DNA of 12,603 nucleotides. Source: UMGS1484 sp045661365. Its GTDB lineage: Bacteria; Bacillota; Clostridia; Oscillospirales; Acutalibacteraceae. The DNA lies in the NCBI GenBank assembly GCA_045661365.1, contig JAZRFL010000219.1, positions 1-12,603 of the forward strand, in the 5' to 3' direction. Below, in pieces: positions 1 through 5,304 of this stretch (its first letter is position 1; each line of letters opens with the position of its first letter). The position numbers and the translations under genes are program-made. The notes under the pieces are model-generated. The model made no database searches. It was not told where the DNA came from and saw only the letters and a program-made list of their open reading frames with translations.

Positions 1-15
1 CTTTTCTTTTTTCAT
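1..15 (-). CDS. Start of an unidentified leftward gene (five codons only)
   Basis: Reading leftward, an ATG at 15-13 is followed by codons for Lys-Lys-Glu-Lys before the window ends. It is preceded by a strong TGGAGGA ribosome binding site (24-30) at about 9 bases, which is why a real start is proposed. The product cannot be identified. The 16-bp palindrome just upstream would fit an autoregulated gene such as a TetR-type repressor, but that is only a guess from the site's form. Confidence 0.5.
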
Positions 16-41
16 GTTTTTTATCCTCCATTTATGCTTTT

Positions 42-57
42 GTGACTGGCAGGTCAC
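42..57. promoter_or_regulatory. Operator-like palindrome upstream of the truncated leftward gene
   Basis: GTGACTGGCAGGTCAC has perfect 5-bp arms (GTGAC/GTCAC) around a 6-bp centre. It lies between a leftward -10-like TAAAAT (62-67, read on the minus strand) and the ribosome binding site at 24-30, so it would cover the start of transcription. This is the usual position and form of a repressor site; the binding protein is not known. The -35 is weak. Confidence 0.45.
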
Positions 58-106
58 TCCTATTTTAGCATAATGGAGGATTCTTTTCATCGCTTAAGCT
101 CTTTTG

Positions 107-139
107 AACCACGCGACTATCGCGTGGTTTTCTTTATAC
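107..139 (+). terminator. Hairpin with a T-rich 3' side on the plus strand
   Basis: AACCACGCG (107-115) and CGCGTGGTT (121-129) form a 9-bp GC-rich stem with a 5-base loop, followed by TTCTTTATA. The T-rich tail is on the plus side only, so it would stop rightward transcription. No rightward gene is seen upstream, so its purpose is unclear; it may block antisense reading into the regulator gene. Confidence 0.4.
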
Positions 140-176
140 AAAAAAAGAGTGCCAATCACAGAATTGGCACTCTTTT
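137..176 (-). terminator. Rho-independent terminator of the AraC-family gene
   Basis: Perfect 14-bp arms, AAAAGAGTGCCAAT (143-156) and ATTGGCACTCTTTT (163-176), enclose a 6-base loop just past the stop codon of the leftward regulator gene. Read leftward, the stem is followed by a run of T. The A/T ends make it potentially bidirectional. Confidence 0.85.
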
Positions 177-183
177 GATGCTT

Positions 184-1089
184 TCAAACGCTTATCTTGG
201 ATTTCCGAAATTGCAAAGGAGTAACAGAATAAGCCTTTTTAAATTGTTTTCCAAAATAACTGGCGTTAGAAAATCCACAATCCATTGCAATTTCTGTAAT
301 GGATTTTTCTGTCTCGGTCAATAATTTCACGGCATAAGAAAGGCGATATTCGGTTAAATAAACGATGGGACTTCTGTTGATATATCTTTTCAGGCAACGA
401 AAACACTCGCTACGGCTAACACCTACATATTGCGCGATATCATCTATTTGAATATCTTCTGCAAAATGCTCATGAATGTATAAAAGAATGTCTTTGGCTT
501 TTTGCTGACTGTCGTGGTTTGTGTAAAATAAAGATAACTGATTTTTTTGCTCCTTACTATATTGAAGTGTGTGGTTCCAAATACGGCTAATCAATCCCAG
601 ACACAGCAATTCATAGTGTTCCTTGTTATCTTTTTCAAGGTGGTATATTTCATTCAATAATTTTATTGCGGCTTGTCCGCCGATCGTTTTGCTATTGATT
701 AAAAACCCTTTAATCGAGGATTGCAAAATGGGTTGAAAATACTTTTTGAAAAAAGTAGTGCCAAAACTTCCGTTGAGCAAAGAGGGCAGAAAACTTACCG
801 TATAAATAACTGCGGTTTCATTACCGACCTGTGTAGCCATATGCATAGAATTTGCGTTTATGAAAACAACGTCACCCGCGGTCGCTCTTATATTCTTGCC
901 ATCCAGGTAATAATCCAATGTCCCCGAAAGTAATAGGTCATATTCAAATTCATTATGCCAATGGCACACCAAACTGTGATCGGCAAAGGTGCTAAAATCT
1001 CCCGTCCATGTAACAAAGGGAAAGGAGGCATCCGGATATTCAAACAGTTCTCTCATAGTATGGTCAAAAGAATATATCAGGTTGTTCAT
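184..1089 (-). CDS. AraC-family transcriptional regulator
   Basis: A 301-aa DNA-binding regulator, the usual length for AraC/XylS proteins. The N-terminal half has a cupin-type sensing domain (roughly residues 20-110), visible from the HWHNEFEYDLLLSG stretch followed by an AGDVVFINANSMHM stretch, the typical ligand-binding barrel pattern. The C-terminal 100 residues hold the double helix-turn-helix, with IAQYVGVSRSECFRCLKRY as first and ITEIAMDCGFSNASYFGKQF as second helix-turn-helix, then the common TPLQFRK end. The ATG at 1089 follows AAAGGGA at about 5 bases. The gene is divergent from an MFS permease and shares a 121-base control region with it, so it probably controls that permease in response to the transported compound (inference). 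The ligand cannot be read from sequence; sugar-type ligands are usual for cupin AraC proteins. Confidence 0.93.
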   Translation of the reverse strand: MNNLIYSFDHTMRELFEYPDASFPFVTWTGDFSTFADHSLVCHWHNEFEYDLLLSGTLDYYLDGKNIRATAGDVVFINANSMHMATQVGNETAVIYTVSFLPSLLNGSFGTTFFKKYFQPILQSSIKGFLINSKTIGGQAAIKLLNEIYHLEKDNKEHYELLCLGLISRIWNHTLQYSKEQKNQLSLFYTNHDSQQKAKDILLYIHEHFAEDIQIDDIAQYVGVSRSECFRCLKRYINRSPIVYLTEYRLSYAVKLLTETEKSITEIAMDCGFSNASYFGKQFKKAYSVTPLQFRKSKISV

Positions 1090-1113
1090 AAAATCCCTTT
1101 CCTTGACACTATT

Positions 1114-1142
1114 TTGCTAAAAATATACACAAAAGTTATATA
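1114..1142 (+). promoter_or_regulatory. Possible promoter of the MFS permease gene
   Basis: TTGCTA (1114-1119), a 17-bp spacer and TATATA (1137-1142) point rightward, about 70 bases before the permease start. The match is weak (4 of 6 at each hexamer), as expected for an activator-dependent promoter. It lies within the leader of the divergent regulator transcript. Confidence 0.4.
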
Positions 1143-1165
1143 ATGCGCTTTGATTTGGCACTATA

Positions 1166-1194
1166 ATTATAACAACGTAGCATTTCGTTGTCAA
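1166..1194 (-). promoter_or_regulatory. Consensus promoter of the AraC-family gene with internal palindrome
   Basis: On the minus strand a perfect TTGACA (1194-1189), a 17-bp spacer and a perfect TATAAT (1171-1166) point into the regulator gene. The spacer carries an inverted repeat, ACAACG (1172-1177) and CGTTGT (1186-1191) with an 8-base gap. That is where a regulator would block or change polymerase binding, so autoregulation is likely (inference). Confidence 0.8.
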
Positions 1195-1210
1195 GATAGG
1201 AGATTGGATC

Positions 1211-2452
1211 ATGGATAAAGCAAATTATAGGCGAACAAAATTTACTTGTTATTTTACATACCTTGCCATGTCATCGGTTTTCAGTTTACCCCCATTGTTG
1301 TTTGCGACCTTCAGCGAGCTGTACGGAATATCGTACACACTTCTCGGAACGCTTGTACTTATAAACTTTTGTACCCAACTTGGGATCGATTTGATTTTCA
1401 GTTTTTTCAGCAAATACTTTAACATCCACAAGACGATTCGGTTCATGCCGTTGCTTACTGCCGCCGGCTTATGTACCTATGCGTTGATCCCGACCTTGTT
1501 TCCTGACTATGCATACGTAGGCTTGGTTGTGGGAACGGTTATGTTCTCTGTTGCCGCAGGGCTTGGGGAGGTACTTATCAGTCCGACAGTTGCCGCGTTA
1601 CCGTCCGATACACCCGAAAAAGATATGAGTACCCTTCATTCCCTTTACGGATATGGGTTGGTGAGCGTTGTTCTCGTTAGCACAATATGCCTTCAATTTA
1701 TAAGCAATGAATACTGGATGTATCTCACATTTTTTTGGGCAGCCCTTCCCGTGATTGCTTCAATTCTGTTAATGACTTGTCAGCTTCCTAATATGAATGT
1801 CGAACATGACAAGTCCAAAAAAATCAATTCCAAGCACAGAACGATCGGTCTTGCCTTGTGTGTAATGTGTATTTTCTTAGGCGCTTGTGCCGAGAATACC
1901 ATGTCAAACTGGATTTCGGTATACACAGAGAATGTATTGCATATGCCAAAAGTTTGGGGCGATATCTTTGGTATGTGTTTGTTTGCGATGTTGCTTGCAC
2001 TTACAAGAACTGCTTATGCAAAATACGGAAAAAATATCTTCAAGGTTTTGTGCATCAGTATGGCGGGCGCGGTTGTTTGCTACCTCATGGTGTCTTTTTC
2101 TCAAAATGACATTTTCTCCTTGTTGGCATGTATTGCTTTGGGTATCTGCACCTCAATGCTCTGGCCGGGTACACTGATATTTATGGAAGAAAAAGTGCCT
2201 ATGGTGGGTGTTGCGGCATACGCTTTGATGGCCGCCGGCGGAGATTTGGGCGCATCGGTTGCTCCACAGACTCTTGGTATTATAGTGGATAATATTTCAT
2301 TAACACAGTGGGCGCAAGATTTGGGCAATACCTTGTCATTGTCAGCGGAAGAAATTGGATTCAAGGTGGGTATGCTTATAGCGGCAATATTCCCGATTTT
2401 AGGACTTATTCTTTTGGCTTATATGAAAAAACATTTCAGCAAAAAGCATTAA
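1211..2452 (+). CDS. MFS transporter (12-TM permease)
   Basis: A 413-aa, strongly hydrophobic protein of normal MFS length, consistent with twelve membrane helices in two halves split by a charged cytoplasmic loop (around residues 196-210, EHDKSKKINSKHR). Overall character and the HSLYGYG stretch near residue 140 resemble the fucose/glucose-type permeases of the MFS, but the substrate cannot be assigned. The start is supported by AGGAGA (1198-1203), 7 bases before the ATG. Its divergent AraC-family neighbour suggests a substrate-induced uptake pair. No enzyme gene accompanies it in the window. The gene is richer in A+T than the genes to its right, as is its regulator, hinting that the pair was acquired as a unit (inference). 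Confidence 0.88.
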   Translation: MDKANYRRTKFTCYFTYLAMSSVFSLPPLLFATFSELYGISYTLLGTLVLINFCTQLGIDLIFSFFSKYFNIHKTIRFMPLLTAAGLCTYALIPTLFPDYAYVGLVVGTVMFSVAAGLGEVLISPTVAALPSDTPEKDMSTLHSLYGYGLVSVVLVSTICLQFISNEYWMYLTFFWAALPVIASILLMTCQLPNMNVEHDKSKKINSKHRTIGLALCVMCIFLGACAENTMSNWISVYTENVLHMPKVWGDIFGMCLFAMLLALTRTAYAKYGKNIFKVLCISMAGAVVCYLMVSFSQNDIFSLLACIALGICTSMLWPGTLIFMEEKVPMVGVAAYALMAAGGDLGASVAPQTLGIIVDNISLTQWAQDLGNTLSLSAEEIGFKVGMLIAAIFPILGLILLAYMKKHFSKKH

Positions 2453-2571
2453 TCGTATTTAGGGAAGACGAGTGTTGGTCCTATATTGACACACTCGTGA
2501 GCAGTTTCCCCATGATGCAAAACGGCTTCGTAACCACGATCTCCCTGCCACCGTGCTTAACCCCATCAACC

Positions 2572-2614
2572 AAAAAGATGCATACCGCTCTTGGTATGCA
2601 TCTTTTACTTTTTT
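2572..2614. terminator. Bidirectional terminator between the MFS and kinase genes
   Basis: GATGCATACC (2577-2586) and GGTATGCATC (2593-2602) form a perfect 10-bp stem with a 6-base loop, flanked by AAAAA on the left and TTTTACTTTTTT on the right. It can stop the permease transcript rightward and the kinase operon leftward; the kinase stop codon is only about 10 bases away. Confidence 0.85.
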
Positions 2615-2622
2615 AAGATTAC

Positions 2623-3324
2623 TTACAAAGCATCTGCCAGGCTTTGGGCAGTTTGGTACCGCTCATTTGGGTTGACCGCCGTACATTTACGAACGATTTT
2701 TCCCGCCTTGCCGGTTGCCATTTGTTCGCTGGGGTGCTTACCGGTCAGCATAACGTTGAGCAAAATCCCCACCGCATACAAATCGGTACGGGCATCGCTT
2801 TGGGTCACGCCCAACTGTTCGGGCGAAGCATAGCCCACCGTACCCATGACCACCGTGTCTTGCGACGCGGTGGAAATTGTGCGGGCGGCATTGAAATCCA
2901 CCAGCACCACCCGACCGTTTGGGGTCACCATAATGTTGTCGGGCTTTACGTCCCGATGGATCAAGCCACAATCGTGCAAAACCGTCAATCCGTTTAACAA
3001 ACCTCGCAGTACCCGCTTGACCCCTCTGTACCGATACCGCCCGACCTCCATGATCTGGGTCACGGTTAAACCCTCAATATATTCCTCCAGCACCAATTGT
3101 CCGTCATCGGCATCGATTACGTCGTAAATCAGCGGAAGGTTGTCGCAAGCCAAGCCGCACAGCCGCTGGTAGGCTACCACCTTTTGATCAAAGCTGCGCA
3201 CCACCAGATCCTTACCCTGTTCTTTATGGCGAAGCTGTAACACCTTACCGCCGTTTTTGTTTGCCAGCACCTTCACCAAGGAATAGGTGGTCAGCATTTG
3301 AGACAAATACGCTTCTCGTGTCAT
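2623..3324 (-). CDS. Soluble Hanks-type serine/threonine protein kinase
   Basis: A 233-aa cytosolic kinase domain with no membrane helix or PASTA repeats. Catalytic landmarks are clear: HRDVKPDN at 123-130 (catalytic Asp125, Lys127, Asn130), metal-binding Asp143 in DFN instead of DFG, SPE at 167-169 for the usual APE, and the helix-F segment DARTDLYAVGILL. The N-lobe is unusual: no standard glycine loop is evident, and the beta-3 position that normally holds the ATP-binding Lys appears to be Arg43 (VVRSF). The start at 3324 is chosen because GGGTGA lies about 6 bases upstream and it begins 4 bases after the previous gene's stop. Longer in-frame starts would run into that gene. It is the last gene of a three-gene operon and probably acts with the membrane-anchored zinc-ribbon/LRR protein before it (inference). 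Confidence 0.88.
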   Translation of the reverse strand: MTREAYLSQMLTTYSLVKVLANKNGGKVLQLRHKEQGKDLVVRSFDQKVVAYQRLCGLACDNLPLIYDVIDADDGQLVLEEYIEGLTVTQIMEVGRYRYRGVKRVLRGLLNGLTVLHDCGLIHRDVKPDNIMVTPNGRVVLVDFNAARTISTASQDTVVMGTVGYASPEQLGVTQSDARTDLYAVGILLNVMLTGKHPSEQMATGKAGKIVRKCTAVNPNERYQTAQSLADAL

Positions 3325-3328
3325 GTCG

Positions 3329-4261
3329 TCACCCGTTCCATTCTTCATATACCGCGCCGTATTGTGAGGCGGTGTTTTTGTAATACCGATAATTGCGGTC
3401 AGAGCAATCGGCCGCACAATGCAACGTGAATTTCCCTGCTCGGTCAAACGCCAAGGCCTCGATATAGATCGCCTTGCCCTCCAAATATACATGAGACAGC
3501 TTTACGCAATCGGCAAAGGCGTTGTTCCACACCGTTTTTACGCTGTCGGGTATGATCACGCAGGTCGCTTCGTTTCTCACCGAAGCAAAGGCGTTGGGCA
3601 TAATCGCTACCACCCTTTTTCCGTCAAGCACCGTCGGAATGGTGTAGGTACCGTCAGCCGACGGCTGTACCACATCGGTAATCACCACCGCATTTTGGGT
3701 AAAGGCGGCAGACAAATTGAAATCGTCGGTAGACTTGGCATCACGATATTGGTAAACCGCCGTCTGTGTCAACGGCGGTACCGATTCCACAGGCTGAGAC
3801 GATTGGCTCTCGGGTTGGGAGGTCGTGGGTGTATGGATCGGTTGTGAGGGCAATGCCGATTGACTGCTTCCCCCCTCGGAGTTCATACCGCTTGGGGGAG
3901 TGGTGGGTTGCGGCGTCACCATGGACTGATCGTTGACAGAACCTGCCGGTTCCCGAGAAGATGTCGATGCTTGCCCTGTTTGATGATATTCCTGCGACGA
4001 AGGAGCTTGTTGTCGGTCGGTGGGCGTGTTGGCCGTTGGCGAGAAACCCACCTGCCCGGACTCCTCTCCTCGTCCTGCAAACAACAAAATGAGCCCTGCC
4101 ACCAGCACAGCAACCAACAGCAAGGCTACGTACAACCAGCCTCGCCTCCGACGAGAACCCGGCGGCAGAGTTGATTCTTTTTCATCCAACGAGGTCATGC
4201 AATAAAAACAAAATCGTGCCTCATCCTCAATTGGGGTTTGGCAAAAGGGACATTTCTTCAT
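3329..4261 (-). CDS. Zinc-ribbon, single-TM, leucine-rich-repeat membrane protein
   Basis: A 310-aa protein in four parts. Residues 4-21 are a zinc ribbon (Cys4, Cys7, Cys18, Cys21). Residues 37-40 are four arginines, followed by one membrane helix at about 42-62; the positive charges put the ribbon in the cytosol. Residues 64 to about 170 are a long Ser/Thr/Pro/Gln-rich linker. Residues about 175-310 look like BspA-type leucine-rich repeats (IMPNAF, VIIPDSVKTVWNNAFADC), predicted outside. The ATG at 4261 has GGGGTGG just upstream and starts one base after the stop of the previous gene, so translation is probably coupled. An earlier in-frame ATG at 4294 lies inside the preceding gene and is disfavoured. 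With the downstream kinase it could form an envelope sensor (inference); the ligand is unknown. Confidence 0.82.
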   Translation of the reverse strand: MKKCPFCQTPIEDEARFCFYCMTSLDEKESTLPPGSRRRRGWLYVALLLVAVLVAGLILLFAGRGEESGQVGFSPTANTPTDRQQAPSSQEYHQTGQASTSSREPAGSVNDQSMVTPQPTTPPSGMNSEGGSSQSALPSQPIHTPTTSQPESQSSQPVESVPPLTQTAVYQYRDAKSTDDFNLSAAFTQNAVVITDVVQPSADGTYTIPTVLDGKRVVAIMPNAFASVRNEATCVIIPDSVKTVWNNAFADCVKLSHVYLEGKAIYIEALAFDRAGKFTLHCAADCSDRNYRYYKNTASQYGAVYEEWNG

Positions 4262-4262
4262 G

Positions 4263-4688
4263 TCACCACCCCAGGGTTTCCAACCCATGCTCAAACAGCA
4301 GTTGGTTGATCTTCATAACTGAAAGTCCCTTGCACACGCCGTAAAGTACCACGCTGTCAAAGGGGATCTTAACATACAAAGGCGCATACCCCGCACACTT
4401 GAGCAAGGTTTGGGTCTCTTCCAAATTCAGCGACATACCCACCGCCAAACAAAGCAGTTTTTTACGTTCGGGAACACGCAACCCCGAAAAGATCTGGTAC
4501 CCATAGGCTTCTGCCAATTCGGCTTGTTTAATGGCTTGGGCTCGCTTCATTCCCTTTTGTTGCAGTAGCCGTTCCAGCAAAACCGAAAGAGAGTCGTCCA
4601 CCATATATTTACGGTTTTCGTCATAAAACGTGGCAAAATCGGGGCAAAGCCCCAGTTCTTCTACAATTTTTGAGGTGTCTTTTTGCAC
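4263..4688 (-). CDS. Small helical HTH-like protein, first gene of the kinase operon
   Basis: A 141-aa protein I do not recognise as a named family. Residues about 35-130 look all-helical; the ERLLQQKGMKRAQAIKQAEL and RKLLCLAVGMSLNLEETQTL stretches resemble the helix arrangement of XRE-like DNA-binding domains, as seen in proteins encoded beside bacterial Ser/Thr kinases. The start is taken as GTG at 4688 because AAAGGGG sits 8 bases before it. The upstream ATG at 4709 has no ribosome binding site and would place that site inside the coding region. It could be a kinase substrate or an adaptor that links the kinase to transcription (inference). It ends one base before the next gene. Confidence 0.72.
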   Translation of the reverse strand: MQKDTSKIVEELGLCPDFATFYDENRKYMVDDSLSVLLERLLQQKGMKRAQAIKQAELAEAYGYQIFSGLRVPERKKLLCLAVGMSLNLEETQTLLKCAGYAPLYVKIPFDSVVLYGVCKGLSVMKINQLLFEHGLETLGW

Positions 4689-4717
4689 AATTACAACCCC
4701 TTTTCGCATTTTTTCTT

Positions 4718-4746
4718 AGCATACCATATTTGCGGGAATTTTGCAA
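4718..4746 (-). promoter_or_regulatory. Promoter of the HTH/zinc-ribbon/kinase operon
   Basis: On the minus strand TTGCAA (4746-4741), a spacer of exactly 17 bp and TATGCT (4723-4718, preceded by TGG) form a good housekeeping-type promoter about 30 bases before the GTG start. An operator-like palindrome at 4747-4763 abuts the -35. Confidence 0.75.
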
Positions 4747-4763
4747 CTATGCTGTCAGCACAG
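4747..4763. promoter_or_regulatory. Operator-like site abutting the kinase-operon promoter
   Basis: CTATGCTGTCAGCACAG contains the arms GCTGT and ACAGC around a 4-base centre. It matches a second site at 4873-4889 (read on the other strand) at 15 of 17 positions. It directly touches the -35 hexamer, which suggests a regulator of the kinase operon; the binding protein is unknown. Confidence 0.5.
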
Positions 4764-4780
4764 CCGCCCGCCGTACCACA

Positions 4781-4832
4781 AACAAAACCCAACCGCTCGG
4801 TGTCACTCCCGCCGAGCAAGTTGGGCTTTGTT
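4781..4832 (-). terminator. Long stem-loop terminator after the XRE regulator gene
   Basis: A long imperfect inverted repeat (arms 4781-4800 and 4812-4832, with AACAAA, CCCAAC and GCTCGG paired to CCGAGC, GTTGGG and TTTGTT). Read leftward it ends in TTGGGTTTTGTTTG. It lies about 100 bases past the XRE gene stop and just before the kinase-operon promoter, so it separates the two transcripts. T-rich sequence on both sides allows bidirectional action. Confidence 0.7.
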
Positions 4833-4872
4833 TATAATTTCAATCAAATACCGCTAAAAATAATTTTCGTAA

Positions 4873-4889
4873 CTGTGCTGATAGCACAG
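4873..4889. promoter_or_regulatory. Second copy of the operator-like palindrome
   Basis: CTGTGCTGATAGCACAG has perfect 7-bp arms (CTGTGCT/AGCACAG) and a 3-base centre. It is the more symmetric partner of the site at 4747-4763. It lies downstream of the XRE gene with no obvious gene start nearby, although a weak leftward promoter-like pattern (TTACGA, then TATTTG 16 bases later) follows it. Confidence 0.45.
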
Positions 4890-4932
4890 GACTTTGAAAA
4901 TTCAATTCGGTATAATACCAACGGAGCAAGGA

Positions 4933-5190
4933 TCAAACCTTTGCATCCACCGCTGACAACAATTGTGAAATTGGCACCTCAAGCGCTTTGGAAAAAATTA
5001 CTAAATCAATGTCGGTGACAAACCTCTCACCGTTTTCCACCCGACGGATAAAGTAATGGTCTACATCAAACCCCAACAGTTGCATTTTGGCCGCCAATTT
5101 TCGTTGCGAAAGCCTTCGTTCTTTGCGCAACCGTGCAATAGTTGCCCCGCAAAGATTGTTGGTTCCGTCAGCGGCTTTTATCTTAAACAT
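4933..5190 (-). CDS. Small XRE-family DNA-binding regulator
   Basis: An 85-aa protein that is almost entirely one helix-turn-helix domain of the Cro/CI type: ATIARLRKERRLSQRKLAAK is the start and first helices, FIRRVENGERFVTDIDLVIF the recognition and following helix region, and LEVPISQLL the usual closing helix. The ATG at 5190 is chosen because GGGGG lies 6 bases upstream; a GTG at 5217 would add nine residues without a ribosome binding site. It is divergent from the lipoprotein gene. Two related 17-bp palindrome-type sites sit between them, so it is probably a repressor of the lipoprotein gene and of itself (inference). Its own promoter is not obvious. Confidence 0.85.
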   Translation of the reverse strand: MFKIKAADGTNNLCGATIARLRKERRLSQRKLAAKMQLLGFDVDHYFIRRVENGERFVTDIDLVIFSKALEVPISQLLSAVDAKV

Positions 5191-5208
5191 AAAAAACCCC
5201 CATTTTTT

Positions 5209-5225
5209 GTTGAACACTATTTACT
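5209..5225. promoter_or_regulatory. Operator-like site B, overlapping the lipoprotein -35
   Basis: GTTGAACACTATTTACT matches the reverse complement of site A (5261-5277) at 14 of 17 positions, including the first 13 in a row. One half-site (GTTGAA) is perfect and the other is degenerate. It overlaps the -35 of the lipoprotein promoter and lies in the presumed leader of the XRE gene. Confidence 0.6.
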
Positions 5226-5248
5226 TTTCTTTTATTGTATGCTATAAT
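5220..5248 (+). promoter_or_regulatory. Promoter of the lipoprotein gene
   Basis: TTTACT (5220-5225), a 17-bp spacer and a perfect TATAAT (5243-5248) point rightward, 57 bases before the lipoprotein ATG. The two operator-like sites bracket it, one over the -35 and one just past the expected start of transcription. Confidence 0.7.
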
Positions 5249-5260
5249 GGCTAAAATTTT

Positions 5261-5277
5261 GTTGAATAGTGTTCAAC
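5261..5277. promoter_or_regulatory. Operator-like site A, downstream of the lipoprotein promoter
   Basis: GTTGAATAGTGTTCAAC is a palindrome with 6-bp arms (GTTGAA/TTCAAC). Its centre is 52 bp from the centre of site B, close to five helical turns, which would put both sites on the same face of the DNA and permit looping or cooperative binding. Confidence 0.62.
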
Positions 5278-5304
5278 ATTTATGGAGTATAGGAGGAAAA
5301 TTTT

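Noticed and set aside
73..324. Rightward open frame at the left end
   Set aside because: It runs through two hairpins and into the 3' end of the AraC-family gene on the opposite strand, and its translation shows no domain.
2308..2616. Rightward open frame overlapping the end of the permease
   Set aside because: It lies mostly within the permease in another frame and crosses the terminator; no ribosome binding site or recognisable product.
3325..3492. Longer kinase start inside the upstream gene
   Set aside because: It overlaps the LRR-encoding end of the previous gene in another frame, and its translation does not resemble a kinase N-lobe. The ATG at 3324 has a ribosome binding site.
4894..4916. 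TATAAT at 4911-4916 as a rightward promoter
   Set aside because: The only -35-like TTGAAA is 11 bases away, too close, and no rightward gene follows before 5305.
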